DNA of 64,000 nucleotides from a bacterium (GTDB lineage Bacteria; Ratteibacteria; UBA8468; B48-G9; DSTR01): contig JAKPFT010000018.1 of assembly GCA_029551285.1 (NCBI GenBank), positions 50,847 through 114,846 on the forward strand. Reading direction: 5' to 3'. Positions within the stretch are counted from its first letter, which is position 1, and the number at the start of each line of letters is the position of its first letter. This document shows positions 7,852-17,235 of the stretch, one piece after another. Position numbers and translations under genes: made by a program. The notes beneath the pieces are model-generated. The model had not been told where the DNA came from. It saw only the letters and a list, made by a program, of their open reading frames with translations, and searched no databases.

Positions 7852-10653
7852 ATGGAGAAGACTCTTCGGCTGATAGTAGTTTTCTACCTGGTGGTGGCCT
7901 GCCCGTCTTTTTCTCAACCGGTGAGAAATATTCTCTGGGATGGCGGCCTGGAAACCGGTTATGGAAATGGCTACTGGGGCACAATCAGGGGCAACTACGG
8001 GCCCAATCGGCGGTCAGCCTGGTCCAATGGTCTGGTCAGACTCAAGCAGACGGTGGCCAGCCGTTGCTACTGGCTGCAGGAAGGAACCTACAGTCTCTGT
8101 GTCTGGGTGAAACGCGCCCCTGGTTTTGAAAAGGAACCTCTGGAGATAGGTCTTCTTCTGACAAACCTGAACTATTACGGCGACAAAGAAAAAAATGAGT
8201 ACCGGAAAAAATTTTCTGTGCCTGAGGGAGAAGGACTTCACCGGCTGGGATGGAGTTTCACCATCAAGGCGCCAGTGCGGCCGGTCTTCCATGTGGAGAT
8301 TGCCCCCCTCACCGGGAAAGAAGGCGAAGGCCTGTTTCTTGATGCGGTGAGTCTTACGCCGGGAGATAAACTCCCGGAGAAGATGGTCCCGGCCGCTGAT
8401 ATAGAAGCAGGCTTTTTTGTTCCTGAAGAGACCGGTATTTATAATGACGGAGAGGAAAGGGTTGTAGAGTTGCTCATTGCTAACCACGGTCCGGAGCGGA
8501 AAGCCAGGGTTCGCTGGGAAATTTATAATTACCTTGAGGAACCGGTCAGGTCAGGCGTGGTGGAGGAAGTTTTCCCCGCAGGGAAAACGGTCCGCCGGCG
8601 TCTGCCGGTACATGACCTGCCCTGGAACGGGTACCGTTTCGCCTGTGAAGTGGAAGGTCAGCCGGTGTTGGGTGATGGCCTGGCCGCTTTCTTGCCCGAA
8701 ATCTCTCAGGATGCCTTTCCCCTCTATGGCGGGGATGCGGCCATCAATTCTGTTTCCTCTGACTTCACCGGCCGTTTCCTGCGCAAGTTAGGGATGAAGA
8801 ACGGTACCACCCTTTCCTGCGGTGGTCAGATTGGCCGCTGGCTGCTGGTCAATCCGGAAGAAGGTAAATACATCTGGCACGATGAAGAGGTGGACACGGT
8901 GCGAAGGCAGGGCGTGGAAGTGATTGGTTTTCTCGGGCTAAAATACCCGCCGGCCTGGGTGCGACAGAAATACATGAAGGGCAACACCATCGTTGACGAA
9001 GCCGGTTTTACCAGTGCTTTCTGTACCTATGTGGAAGCCTTTGTCCGGCACTACCGGGAAAGGATTCCAGTGGTTCATTTTGAAGATGAAATCCATGGCG
9101 CCTATCCCATAGAGCAGGTTGCCCGGATTTACCGGGCCGCCATGGAGACGGTGAGAAAAGTGGCCCGGGAATGCGGAATCAGGGTTACTTCGGGAATCAA
9201 TGCCACCAAACCTGAGTGGTGGGCAAAATTCATTGACCTGGTTGGTCCGTCCTGCATTGATTTTGTCAGCCAGAATACCAATCTGCGGCCATCCTGGACC
9301 CTTCAGACCTTGACCATTATGCGGGAGAAGAACTGCTTTCCTGAATATTTTTACACCATCGGGGTAGGACAGAAAAGCGTTCTCAGGAAGACCTCCTTGA
9401 TTCTGGACCGGGCCGCCAGCGGCACGCCGCCGGGTCTTTTTGCCTGGCAGTTGATGATGACGGCCTGGTTGAGCCGTCCCTACGGAACAGAGGAATTCAG
9501 GCACGGACCGCTGCTGCGTTTCGGTTACTATGACCTGCGGACCCTGGGCCAGGCCGTTTACATTCCGCAGGCCGGCAAAACCGGTCTGGAGTATGACAAC
9601 TCGCCCACCCTTGGCCTGCAGGCGCTGGCCATGCAGAAATACTGGCTTTCCGGGAAACGGCCGGTTAGAGACTTCCAGAGTCCACTCAGTCTGAAAGGCT
9701 ATCCCACAGCCACAGAACCACTCTTTGCCTACCCCTTCCGGGACGAGAAGTCAGCGGTGATTGTTCTGACCACTGCCGAGGCCGTGGACCTCAACTCCAG
9801 GGACTTTGATTGTCAGTGGCGACTTTCCGGGATTGATTTCAGCCGCTACCGTGGAAAAGACATTTACGGACAACCGCTGGTGGTTGCACCTGACGGCTCA
9901 CTTTCCGTCAAGCAGTTGCCGGTTATCTTCCCGGAGTGTCCGGCCGAGAAACTTTCTGAAACGTTGGCGGCTTTCCGTCAACTCAAGGGGGAAAGGGGCG
10001 TGGCCAGCCGGAGTCAGCAGCTTACTTATGGAAATTATCTTGTCCGGATAAACCCGGATGAGCCAGGTTACCTGTGGATAAGCCGCAAGGAGAAAGACCG
10101 GGAAGTTCCACTCCTGGACCGCCTCACCGGTTATCCTGCCTTACCGAAACCTGAAGTGGAAATCAGTGAAACCAGAACCGCCGGTTCGGTTCTTCTGAAA
10201 TTTGGCCAGTTAATCCAGTTAGGAGTACGGGTCTCATCAGAGGGGGTGTCCCTTCAATGGAGCCACAGCAACAATCAAACCAGCCCGGTGCAGCAGTCAG
10301 TGCGTTTCCGGGTGACCTACGCTGGTGCCGGCCGGGAAATTGTTATTCAGGAGGGAGAAAGGATCATCGCCGGCAAACTGCGGGAAGACTACGGCGAACT
10401 GGTTCCCCTGCCAGCGCCGGCTCCGGCGGCTATTCCGGTTAACTCTTCCCGGGTCACGATAAAGGATTTTGCAACTTTTGACCTTTCCGGCGCTACCGGC
10501 CAGGGAATCTTCAGCCCGTCAACCGGCTTTCGCTGGAAGACCCAGGATGGTGAGGCTTTCCTGGAAGCCGTCTATACAATTAATCCTTATGCCGGCGGTG
10601 GTTCCAGAGGAGTGCAACGGATTCACCTGGAGATTAAAGTTGTTGCGCCGTAA
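7852..10653 (+). CDS. Secreted multidomain glycosidase-like protein (clan GH-A-like barrel)
   Basis: This 933-residue protein starts with a signal peptide (KTLRLIVVFYLVVACPSFS). A carbohydrate-binding-like sandwich (about 25-170) and an Ig-like domain (about 180-290) follow. The central barrel has TLSCGGQIGRW, a PEEGKYIW strand and FEDEIHG at the expected acid/base position. The C-terminal third is beta-rich. The same barrel signature (TLSCGG, PExGKxxW) occurs in the 1088-residue protein at 18143, so the two are paralogues. A nucleophile glutamate equivalent to that protein's VEYGG is not obvious here, so activity is uncertain. A good AGGAGG precedes the ATG. It ends the rhamnosidase operon and probably acts outside the cytoplasm. 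Confidence 0.65.
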   Translation: MEKTLRLIVVFYLVVACPSFSQPVRNILWDGGLETGYGNGYWGTIRGNYGPNRRSAWSNGLVRLKQTVASRCYWLQEGTYSLCVWVKRAPGFEKEPLEIGLLLTNLNYYGDKEKNEYRKKFSVPEGEGLHRLGWSFTIKAPVRPVFHVEIAPLTGKEGEGLFLDAVSLTPGDKLPEKMVPAADIEAGFFVPEETGIYNDGEERVVELLIANHGPERKARVRWEIYNYLEEPVRSGVVEEVFPAGKTVRRRLPVHDLPWNGYRFACEVEGQPVLGDGLAAFLPEISQDAFPLYGGDAAINSVSSDFTGRFLRKLGMKNGTTLSCGGQIGRWLLVNPEEGKYIWHDEEVDTVRRQGVEVIGFLGLKYPPAWVRQKYMKGNTIVDEAGFTSAFCTYVEAFVRHYRERIPVVHFEDEIHGAYPIEQVARIYRAAMETVRKVARECGIRVTSGINATKPEWWAKFIDLVGPSCIDFVSQNTNLRPSWTLQTLTIMREKNCFPEYFYTIGVGQKSVLRKTSLILDRAASGTPPGLFAWQLMMTAWLSRPYGTEEFRHGPLLRFGYYDLRTLGQAVYIPQAGKTGLEYDNSPTLGLQALAMQKYWLSGKRPVRDFQSPLSLKGYPTATEPLFAYPFRDEKSAVIVLTTAEAVDLNSRDFDCQWRLSGIDFSRYRGKDIYGQPLVVAPDGSLSVKQLPVIFPECPAEKLSETLAAFRQLKGERGVASRSQQLTYGNYLVRINPDEPGYLWISRKEKDREVPLLDRLTGYPALPKPEVEISETRTAGSVLLKFGQLIQLGVRVSSEGVSLQWSHSNNQTSPVQQSVRFRVTYAGAGREIVIQEGERIIAGKLREDYGELVPLPAPAPAAIPVNSSRVTIKDFATFDLSGATGQGIFSPSTGFRWKTQDGEAFLEAVYTINPYAGGGSRGVQRIHLEIKVVAP

Positions 10654-10731
10654 TCCCGGGGAAAAGGGAAAAAGTGCGCTGGCGCCGGCGCTGCCTGGGC
10701 GGGAGCGACTTCTGACAGTAGTCCACGATTT

Positions 10732-12291
10732 TCAGGGAGAGACTTTTTCCACGGAAAGGCCGCGCCTTTCCAGGAGGGAACCTTCCAGCCGAAACAGGTC
10801 CACCAGTGAAGTAAGGTAGTTCACCACAGCCTCAATCTCCGCAATCTGGCTGGAGAGAAGGTCTCGCTGGGTCTGGGCAACCAGAAGGGGCGTGGAACGG
10901 CCCACACGAAACTTTTCTGTTTCGGCCCGCAGTTTCTCTTCCTGCAGCACTCTGGTGGCTGCCACCGCCGTAATCTGCTGATAGGTGCGATTCACTTCCA
11001 GGTAAGCGGAGCGGACATCCAGGATGACCAGCTGAGACAGGTTTTCCAGGGCTTCCTCAGCCTGCTGTCGGCTCAGCCTGGCGCGCTGGTACTGGGCCTT
11101 AGCCTGCCGGTTGCCCACCGGCCACTGAAAGGCCAGACCGGCCGCAACCTCATAACCTTTTCCGGTAATGTCCTGAAGTGAGCCACCAAAAGAATTAGCA
11201 TAGCCGGTTTTTCCCAGCGTCAGAAAAAAATCTAATTTAGGTAACAGACCATTTTTTGTTTTCACCAGTTCCACCTCGTTCCGCTGAAGGCTCAAACGCG
11301 CCTGCTGCAGTTCCGGACGAAGCCGCAGCGCCAGGGCACAGTGGTTTTCAATGGCATCAAGTTTCACCTGCGGGACAGCCGGCAGGTCCTTAAGGATAAC
11401 TTCACTTTCCCAGGAGCCATCTGGCGGATTCAACAATCTTAACAGTTGTAACCGGATACTTTCCATTTTGCTGGTGGCGTTGATAAGCGCTTCCCGGCGC
11501 AGGGCCACTTCTGCCTGAGCCGCGGCCAGTTCAATCTCAGCCAGTTTGCCCACACTGATTTTTTCCTCAGTCTCCTTCAGTTGCTGCTCGGCTAACTTCA
11601 GGGAGTCCTGGTAGATTTCTATCTCTCTTCTGGCTAAAGCATACTGCCAGTAAGTTTTTTCAATCTCAGCCACGATGTTTTCCGCCAGTGCCTGCAACTC
11701 GTATTCAGAAGCAAAACTGTCCAGTCTGGCCTGCCGCAGTCTGGCCAGATTGGCTTCTACGTCAGCACCCTGCAGCAACGCCTGGGTCACCGTCAGTCCC
11801 AGTCTGGTGGTGTGCAGGTTGCTGTAAAGGCTGGACCAGTCTTTTGCGGTGCTTAACTCAGTCACGAAACTGGTTCCGCCAGGCAGAAGACGGCTGAAAC
11901 CACCACTTAAGTTAACCTGGCTGCTGGTGGTTCCGGTTAAGGCGCCAGTGGTCCGGGAGGGTGTTTGAGCGTGCTGCCGGGAAAGAGAAAGACCGGCTTC
12001 AAGGGTCGGGTCAAACCTTGCCTTTTCCTCTTCTTCGTATGTTTTGCGAACAGCTGGAGTAAGTTTCTCCACCCGCAGCGCCTGGTTGTTCTGAAGCCCC
12101 AGAAGCACGGCCTCCCGCAGGCCGAGAGTGAGCGTTTTCGCCGCCAGGGCAGTCTCTGACCTGGTGGCGGAACTTAAGGAGGGGGCCGCCTCAGTTCCGA
12201 TAAGTTTTGTCAGAAACAGGATGCTGACCAGCAGGAGAATTTCCTTCCCTGATTTCTGAGAAACCCACCCGGATAGTTTTCTTTCAGGCAT
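10732..12291 (-). CDS. TolC-family outer-membrane efflux protein
   Basis: This protein of about 519 residues has the tandem coiled-coil repeat structure of outer-membrane efflux channels (two halves with TEEKISVGKLAEIELAAAQA-type and TEKFRVGRSTPLLVAQTQRD-type signatures). The track starts at 12327, but the ATG at 12291 is preferred. It overlaps the RND stop by eight bases and has GGAGGAAAACC immediately upstream; the extra residues lie inside the RND gene. It would form the outer-membrane exit duct for the adaptor and pump encoded upstream. A hydrophobic stretch near residues 15-35 is the likely signal sequence. Confidence 0.9.
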   Translation of the reverse strand: MPERKLSGWVSQKSGKEILLLVSILFLTKLIGTEAAPSLSSATRSETALAAKTLTLGLREAVLLGLQNNQALRVEKLTPAVRKTYEEEEKARFDPTLEAGLSLSRQHAQTPSRTTGALTGTTSSQVNLSGGFSRLLPGGTSFVTELSTAKDWSSLYSNLHTTRLGLTVTQALLQGADVEANLARLRQARLDSFASEYELQALAENIVAEIEKTYWQYALARREIEIYQDSLKLAEQQLKETEEKISVGKLAEIELAAAQAEVALRREALINATSKMESIRLQLLRLLNPPDGSWESEVILKDLPAVPQVKLDAIENHCALALRLRPELQQARLSLQRNEVELVKTKNGLLPKLDFFLTLGKTGYANSFGGSLQDITGKGYEVAAGLAFQWPVGNRQAKAQYQRARLSRQQAEEALENLSQLVILDVRSAYLEVNRTYQQITAVAATRVLQEEKLRAETEKFRVGRSTPLLVAQTQRDLLSSQIAEIEAVVNYLTSLVDLFRLEGSLLERRGLSVEKVSP

Positions 12292-15200
12292 GGTTTTCCT
12301 CCTTCCCCTGATTGAGACGACTTTCAAAGAAATGATAGACGACCGGTACGAAAAGCAGGGTAATCAGCGTGGAACTGAGTAATCCTCCGATGACCGCACG
12401 GGCTAAAGGCGCCTGGAACTCACCGCCCTCACCAAGACCCAGCGCCATAGGCACAAGTGCCAGTATTGTCGTCAGGGCCGTCATCAGAATGGGCCGAAGC
12501 CGGCGCCGGCCAGCTTCTTCAATGGCTTCTTTAAGCTGGAAGCGGTCACGATGACGCAGCAGGTTAATATGGTCCACCAGCACAATGGCGTTATTGACCA
12601 CAATCCCGCCCAGCATGATACAGCCGATAATGGACTGCAGATTAAAGGTTGTCCCGCTCAGGAAAAGCAACCAGAGAACGCCGATGGCCGCTGGCGGGAC
12701 AGAAAACATGACCACAAAAGGGTCCTGCAGGGACTCATACAGGGAGACCATAACCATGTACACCAGTACCAGGGATAATACGAAAACCAGTACCAGTTCC
12801 TGAAATGCCTCCTGCTGCTGCTCATACTCGCCTCCAAAACCGATGGAGAAATCGGCCGGCAGGGTGAGCGAGGAGAGCCGCTCTTTAATATCCCTCAAAA
12901 CGGAGCCGAGGTCGCGGTCACTGATATTGGCGGAAACCGTGACCAGCCGCTCCTGGTCCTTTCTCTGAATGCTGACAGGACCACGGTGCGCCTGAGTCTT
13001 CACCACATTTTTCAGAAGCACCGCTTCTCCCCGGGAGTTGGTCACGGTCAGATTCAGAATCTCGCTTAAAGCCATCCGGTCAGCATCCTTAAACTGGACA
13101 AGTATCCGGTATTCCTTGCCGCCCTCGCGGTAGTAACTGGCGATACTGCCTCCCAAAGTGGTTTCCAGCGTCTGAGCAATCTGGGAGACGGTGAGCTTCA
13201 TATCCGCGGCCTTGCTCCGGTCAATCAGTATAAGTTCCTCCGGAGTGCTGGATTCCCGGCTGATCACGGCATCGGTCACGCCTTCCACATCCTCCACGAT
13301 TTTTTTCACCTGGGCGGCCAGGCCATCGGCTGTTTCCAGGTCATAACCTCTGATTTCCACCTGGACTCTTTCGCCGCCGCCGCCAAAGCCGCGCATAAGC
13401 ATCATGGTAAACATCCCTGTGCCGGCCCGGGTGCGGATGGTCAGTCCGGGAATGCTGGACAACTTCCGGCGTAAGGCTGCGGCGACCTGGTCGCTGGAAC
13501 GCTTTCGCTGACTCTTAGGCTTTAACGCAATCCGCATCTGACCCCTGTGGCTTCCGGTGGAACCATAACCGAAGCCGCCGCCGATGGTGGCTACCATGCT
13601 TTTCCTCTCTTTGACTTCATCGTTGACCACAGTTTCCATGGCCTGGAACTGTTCCTCCAGCACCGCCAGTTTCGTTCCCACCTCAGCCTCAGCCTCCACC
13701 CGAACTTCAGCTTCATCGCTCTGGGGCATCAGTTCCACGCCAATGAGAGGCGCCAGCAGGAAACTGCCTGCCAGCAACAGAAGGACGCTGAGCACCACCC
13801 GGCGCCGATGCGAGAGTGCCCAGTGTAAAGATTGTTTATAAGCCTTTTCCATCTGTTCAAACATTTTTCCAGTAATTATAATGAGTTTATGGCCGAGGGT
13901 CTCGTGGGACCAGGTGGAGAGGTCTAACGGGTGAAGATACCTTGAAGCCAGCATGGGAACAACGGAAAGAGCGACGATTAGAGAACACAGCAAGGCAAAA
14001 GAAACGACTATGGCTAACTGTCGGAACAGCGCTCCGGCCATGCCCCGCAGGAAGACCAGCGGCAGAAAAACCACCACGGTGGTTAAGGTGCTGGCGATGA
14101 CCGCTGCGGCTACCTCCTGACTGCCCTGAATTGCAGCCTGTTCCGAACTGAGACCGGACTCCCGCAGGCGGTAAATGTTCTCCAGCACGACAATGGAGTT
14201 GTCCACCAGCATCCCCACGCCCAGAGCCAGGCCACCGAGGGTCATCATATTCAGGGTGAAGCCAGAAAAATAGATCAGGGCAAAGGTAGTGATAATGGAG
14301 GTGGGAATGGAAATGGCGATGATGGCGGTACTGGCAATATTCCGGAGGAAAAAGAGCAGAACCAGGATGGCAAAGCCGCCGCCGTAGAAAGCCGAGGAAC
14401 CCACGGAAGCGATGGAACGTTTGATATAGTCTGCAGAATCAACAATCGGCACCAGTTCTATCTGCGGCATCTCCCGATTGATTTTTTCCACTTCGGCCAG
14501 GACCAGCCGGGCCACTTCTACGGTGTTTTTGCCTGATTGTTTGGTCACGGCCAGGTAAACTCCCGGCCGGCCATTGACCCGGACAATCCGGGTGACCTTC
14601 TGAGCCCGGTCCTCCACGCTGGCGATCTCCTTCAGCCTGACCGGGACGCCACCAATAACGGCCACCACTGTTTCCCGAATCTGCTCCAGGCTGGTATATT
14701 CTCCTGGCGTGCGAATGATGACATCGTAATGGCCGCGTTCTACACTGCCGGCTGGCTGGGTGACATTGCTGGCTTTGATGGCGTTGAGAATTTGCTCCAG
14801 CGGTATTCCCAGGGCTTTGATGCGGCTGGCGTACAGACTGACGCGAATTTCTCTTTCCAGACCTCCCCGGATGTCCAGGGAAGCCACACCCGGAATTCTT
14901 TCCAGACGGTACTTTATCTGGTCATCAATGACCTTCCGCAATTGGATAGGGTCTAACACGCTGGAGGCGCCCATGATGAGAATGGGCATGCTGGAAGGGT
15001 CAAACTTCATCAATCTGGGCCGGTCCATATCTTCCGGCAGACGGGAAATAATTCTGTCCACCCGGTCCCGGACGTCGTTGGCGGCCACATCAAGGTCTGT
15101 TCCCCAGGAGAAAGATACCCGGACCTGGCTTCGGCCTTCAGAAGATTCAGAAGAGATTTCTTCCACACCGGGGACAGCGCTCACGGCTTCTTCAATGGGT

Positions 15201-15394
15201 CGGGTGACCAGTTCTTCCATTTCTTCCGGACTGGCATTCTCGTAGGTGGAAGAAAGGACCAGGGTAGGGTAGCTGATATCCGGCATGAGGTCTATCGGCA
15301 GTCTTCTTAAGGCAATACCGCCGATGATGAGGGCGCTCAGCATCGCCATCATGGTCAGCTTTGGCCGCCGCACGCAGAAAGCAGAAAGGTTCAC
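12284..15394 (-). CDS. RND-family efflux pump, inner-membrane transporter
   Basis: This 1036-residue protein has the duplicated RND layout: a first transmembrane helix at residues 10-30, a large periplasmic porter domain, a six-helix bundle, a second porter domain and five more helices. GVGMLVDNSIVVLENIYRLR carries the conserved membrane aspartate of proton-driven RND pumps. A GFGGGGERVQVEIRG stretch in the second porter domain fits the HAE/SwrC-like branch. The start overlaps the adaptor stop (ATGA). It would export hydrophobic compounds, antibiotics, lipids or metabolites from the periplasm through the TolC partner; the substrate cannot be read from sequence. Confidence 0.93.
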   Translation of the reverse strand: MNLSAFCVRRPKLTMMAMLSALIIGGIALRRLPIDLMPDISYPTLVLSSTYENASPEEMEELVTRPIEEAVSAVPGVEEISSESSEGRSQVRVSFSWGTDLDVAANDVRDRVDRIISRLPEDMDRPRLMKFDPSSMPILIMGASSVLDPIQLRKVIDDQIKYRLERIPGVASLDIRGGLEREIRVSLYASRIKALGIPLEQILNAIKASNVTQPAGSVERGHYDVIIRTPGEYTSLEQIRETVVAVIGGVPVRLKEIASVEDRAQKVTRIVRVNGRPGVYLAVTKQSGKNTVEVARLVLAEVEKINREMPQIELVPIVDSADYIKRSIASVGSSAFYGGGFAILVLLFFLRNIASTAIIAISIPTSIITTFALIYFSGFTLNMMTLGGLALGVGMLVDNSIVVLENIYRLRESGLSSEQAAIQGSQEVAAAVIASTLTTVVVFLPLVFLRGMAGALFRQLAIVVSFALLCSLIVALSVVPMLASRYLHPLDLSTWSHETLGHKLIIITGKMFEQMEKAYKQSLHWALSHRRRVVLSVLLLLAGSFLLAPLIGVELMPQSDEAEVRVEAEAEVGTKLAVLEEQFQAMETVVNDEVKERKSMVATIGGGFGYGSTGSHRGQMRIALKPKSQRKRSSDQVAAALRRKLSSIPGLTIRTRAGTGMFTMMLMRGFGGGGERVQVEIRGYDLETADGLAAQVKKIVEDVEGVTDAVISRESSTPEELILIDRSKAADMKLTVSQIAQTLETTLGGSIASYYREGGKEYRILVQFKDADRMALSEILNLTVTNSRGEAVLLKNVVKTQAHRGPVSIQRKDQERLVTVSANISDRDLGSVLRDIKERLSSLTLPADFSIGFGGEYEQQQEAFQELVLVFVLSLVLVYMVMVSLYESLQDPFVVMFSVPPAAIGVLWLLFLSGTTFNLQSIIGCIMLGGIVVNNAIVLVDHINLLRHRDRFQLKEAIEEAGRRRLRPILMTALTTILALVPMALGLGEGGEFQAPLARAVIGGLLSSTLITLLFVPVVYHFFESRLNQGKEENHA

Positions 15395-16626
15395 GGACGT
15401 CCTCCAGCGACCTGGCGGCGGGAACTTTTGCCATGGCCAGTGGTGGCCGCACCGGAAGACTCCTTTTCCGGTAAAGTGACCGGTGAGCCATCGCTCAACA
15501 GGTGATGCCCCAGAGTTACCACATAGCCAGCCAGGGCGGGCCTGGTAATCTCCACTTCTTCTTCAGTGATAATGCCTGTTTCCACCGGGACAAAACGAAC
15601 CTTTTTCTCCTTTTCCTCCAGGAGAAAAACTCCCGGCTGCTCGCCCCGTTTAGTCAGGGCGGAAAAGGGCACTACCGTGGCTTGCTCATGGCGGGCCAGT
15701 TCTATCTCTGCCCGGACAAAGCCGCCTGGTTTGAGCAGATGTCCTGGATTGGCCGCGGTCACTTCCACCTGGGCCGCCCGCGCTTCTTCCTTGAGGGCCG
15801 GCGCAATCCTGACTATCCGGCCAACAAATTTTCTGTCGGCACAACTGTCAGTGGTGAAGGTCACCGTTTGACCCCGGTGTAGCCGGTAGTAGTCTTCCTC
15901 GGCTACGTGGAGAACTACCTTCACAGTATCTATATCCAGAATGGAGATGATGCCGTCATTAGCGCGCAGCATGGAGCCGACGTCAACGAAACGCTCGCCC
16001 ACCACTCTAATTTTGCTGCCACCTTCCCAGGTGGCCTGAATTCTGGTGAAGGAGAGTCTTACCTCGGCCGCCTTCAGCGCCGCCCTTTTCTGTTCTACCT
16101 GGGCTAGGGCCACCTTATACCTGGCTTCCCGGGCTTTATAGTTGGCCTCAACCTCATCTAATTCTGCCTGGGAGGCAATTTTCTTTTCCCGGAGAAGCCT
16201 GGTTCTTTCCAGGTCGCGTTTGGCCATCTCCAGACTGCTTTCACAGTCAAGAACATTGGCTTTAGCCACTTCTAATTCCGCCCGGGCGGCTTCCACCTCC
16301 TCCTGGTATTCCTGGCTGTCAAGGAGAGCCACCAGCTGGCCCTGGATGACCGTGTCTGCCACATCCACCAGCAGTTTCTCCAGTCTACCGGCAACTCTGG
16401 GCGCTACCACAAACCGGGATTGCGGCAAAATGGAACCGGTAAACCGGGCTGTTTCCGAAATGGTTTTCTTTGCTACCGGGGCCACCCTGACGGCGACCGG
16501 ACCCCGGGCTGGCTTACCGGCCGGCCCCCTGAGTGCTCTGGCGAGTTTTTGATAAACCTGTTTACCGAAAAGAGCCAGAACAAGCAGCACCAGTACCAGA
16601 AGAAACAACTTCCTGGCCTTTTTCAT
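15391..16626 (-). CDS. RND efflux periplasmic adaptor (membrane fusion protein)
   Basis: This 411-residue protein has an N-terminal membrane anchor (KKARKLFLLVLVLLVLALFG), a split lipoyl-like domain (residues about 60-100 and 200-240), a long coiled-coil hairpin between them rich in Glu, Ala and Arg, then beta-barrel and membrane-proximal domains. It would bridge the RND pump to the TolC duct. GGAGGAAAGAAAA precedes the ATG. It is the first gene of a three-gene operon driven by the promoter at 16728-16755. Confidence 0.9.
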   Translation of the reverse strand: MKKARKLFLLVLVLLVLALFGKQVYQKLARALRGPAGKPARGPVAVRVAPVAKKTISETARFTGSILPQSRFVVAPRVAGRLEKLLVDVADTVIQGQLVALLDSQEYQEEVEAARAELEVAKANVLDCESSLEMAKRDLERTRLLREKKIASQAELDEVEANYKAREARYKVALAQVEQKRAALKAAEVRLSFTRIQATWEGGSKIRVVGERFVDVGSMLRANDGIISILDIDTVKVVLHVAEEDYYRLHRGQTVTFTTDSCADRKFVGRIVRIAPALKEEARAAQVEVTAANPGHLLKPGGFVRAEIELARHEQATVVPFSALTKRGEQPGVFLLEEKEKKVRFVPVETGIITEEEVEITRPALAGYVVTLGHHLLSDGSPVTLPEKESSGAATTGHGKSSRRQVAGGRP

Positions 16627-16727
16627 TTTTCTTTCCTCCGGGTAAAAATCTGTCTCAGTTTCCTTTGACGGACAGAGCAGGCCAATCGTTTATCACAGAC
16701 CTCTGCTGAACAGAAATTCTAACGGAT

Positions 16728-16755
16728 ATTTTAATCGCCTATTTGAACCTGTCAA
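16728..16755 (-). promoter_or_regulatory. Promoter for the efflux operon
   Basis: On the minus strand TTGACA (16755-16750), a 16-base spacer and TAAAAT (16733-16728) lie about 100 bases before the adaptor start, leaving a leader long enough for regulation. The divergent promoter at 16791-16819 begins only 36 bases away. Confidence 0.6.
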
Positions 16756-16790
16756 GGAAAAAATTATCTGACTGAAAAGAATGGAACTAA

Positions 16791-16819
16791 TTGCTTGCTC
16801 AGGTGAGTTATGTTATCCT
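16791..16819 (+). promoter_or_regulatory. Putative promoter for the cysK operon
   Basis: TTGCTT (16791-16796), a 17-base spacer and TATCCT (16814-16819) lie 36 bases before the ATG at 16855. The match is moderate; position and divergence from the efflux promoter support it. Confidence 0.4.
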
Positions 16820-16854
16820 TATAACCACGGCGACCCTGATGGAAAGGAGAAGCG

Positions 16855-17208
16855 ATGATTTACAAGCATGAGGAGTATATTGAAGAGAATGCTGCGGACA
16901 GCAAGTTTCCCATCAAGCAGATTGAACAGTTAACCTCTCTTGACGGGAAGGTGAAGAAGTTTATCGGTCGGGTTAGCCTGGCGCTTCAGACACCCATGGG
17001 AATGACGACTATTCCGGTGACCTTTGAGATTGAGGCCGCTACCATTCAGGAAGCCTTTGCTAAATTTTCCGAGCGGGCTGAAGCCGAAATTGAAAGTGCC
17101 AAACGAGACCTTCATGCGGAGCTGCAGGAGTTGCGGCGGCAGAATGCCAGCCGGATTATTCCCGCCACGGGAATCCCCACCGATATTAACAAGATTAAAC
17201 TGCCCTGA
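16855..17208 (+). CDS. Small hypothetical protein upstream of cysK
   Basis: This is a 117-residue soluble protein with a good Shine-Dalgarno site (GGAAAGGAGAAGCG). Residues 35-60 look like beta strands with a GM-T repeat (TPMGMTTIPVTFEIEA). Residues 65-105 form a charged helix rich in Ala, Glu and Arg (FAKFSERAEAEIESAKRDL) that could be a coiled coil. I do not recognise a family. It lies 27 bases before the cysteine synthase gene and is probably co-transcribed with it, but nothing in the sequence says that it works with sulfur metabolism. Confidence 0.7.
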   Translation: MIYKHEEYIEENAADSKFPIKQIEQLTSLDGKVKKFIGRVSLALQTPMGMTTIPVTFEIEAATIQEAFAKFSERAEAEIESAKRDLHAELQELRRQNASRIIPATGIPTDINKIKLP

Positions 17209-17235
17209 AGTGGAAAAACCCTGAGAGAGGTTTTC

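Noticed and set aside
10654-10731. GC-rich GGCGCC-containing segment as terminator between convergent genes
   Set aside because: The possible stem is short and imperfect and no T-run follows on either strand.
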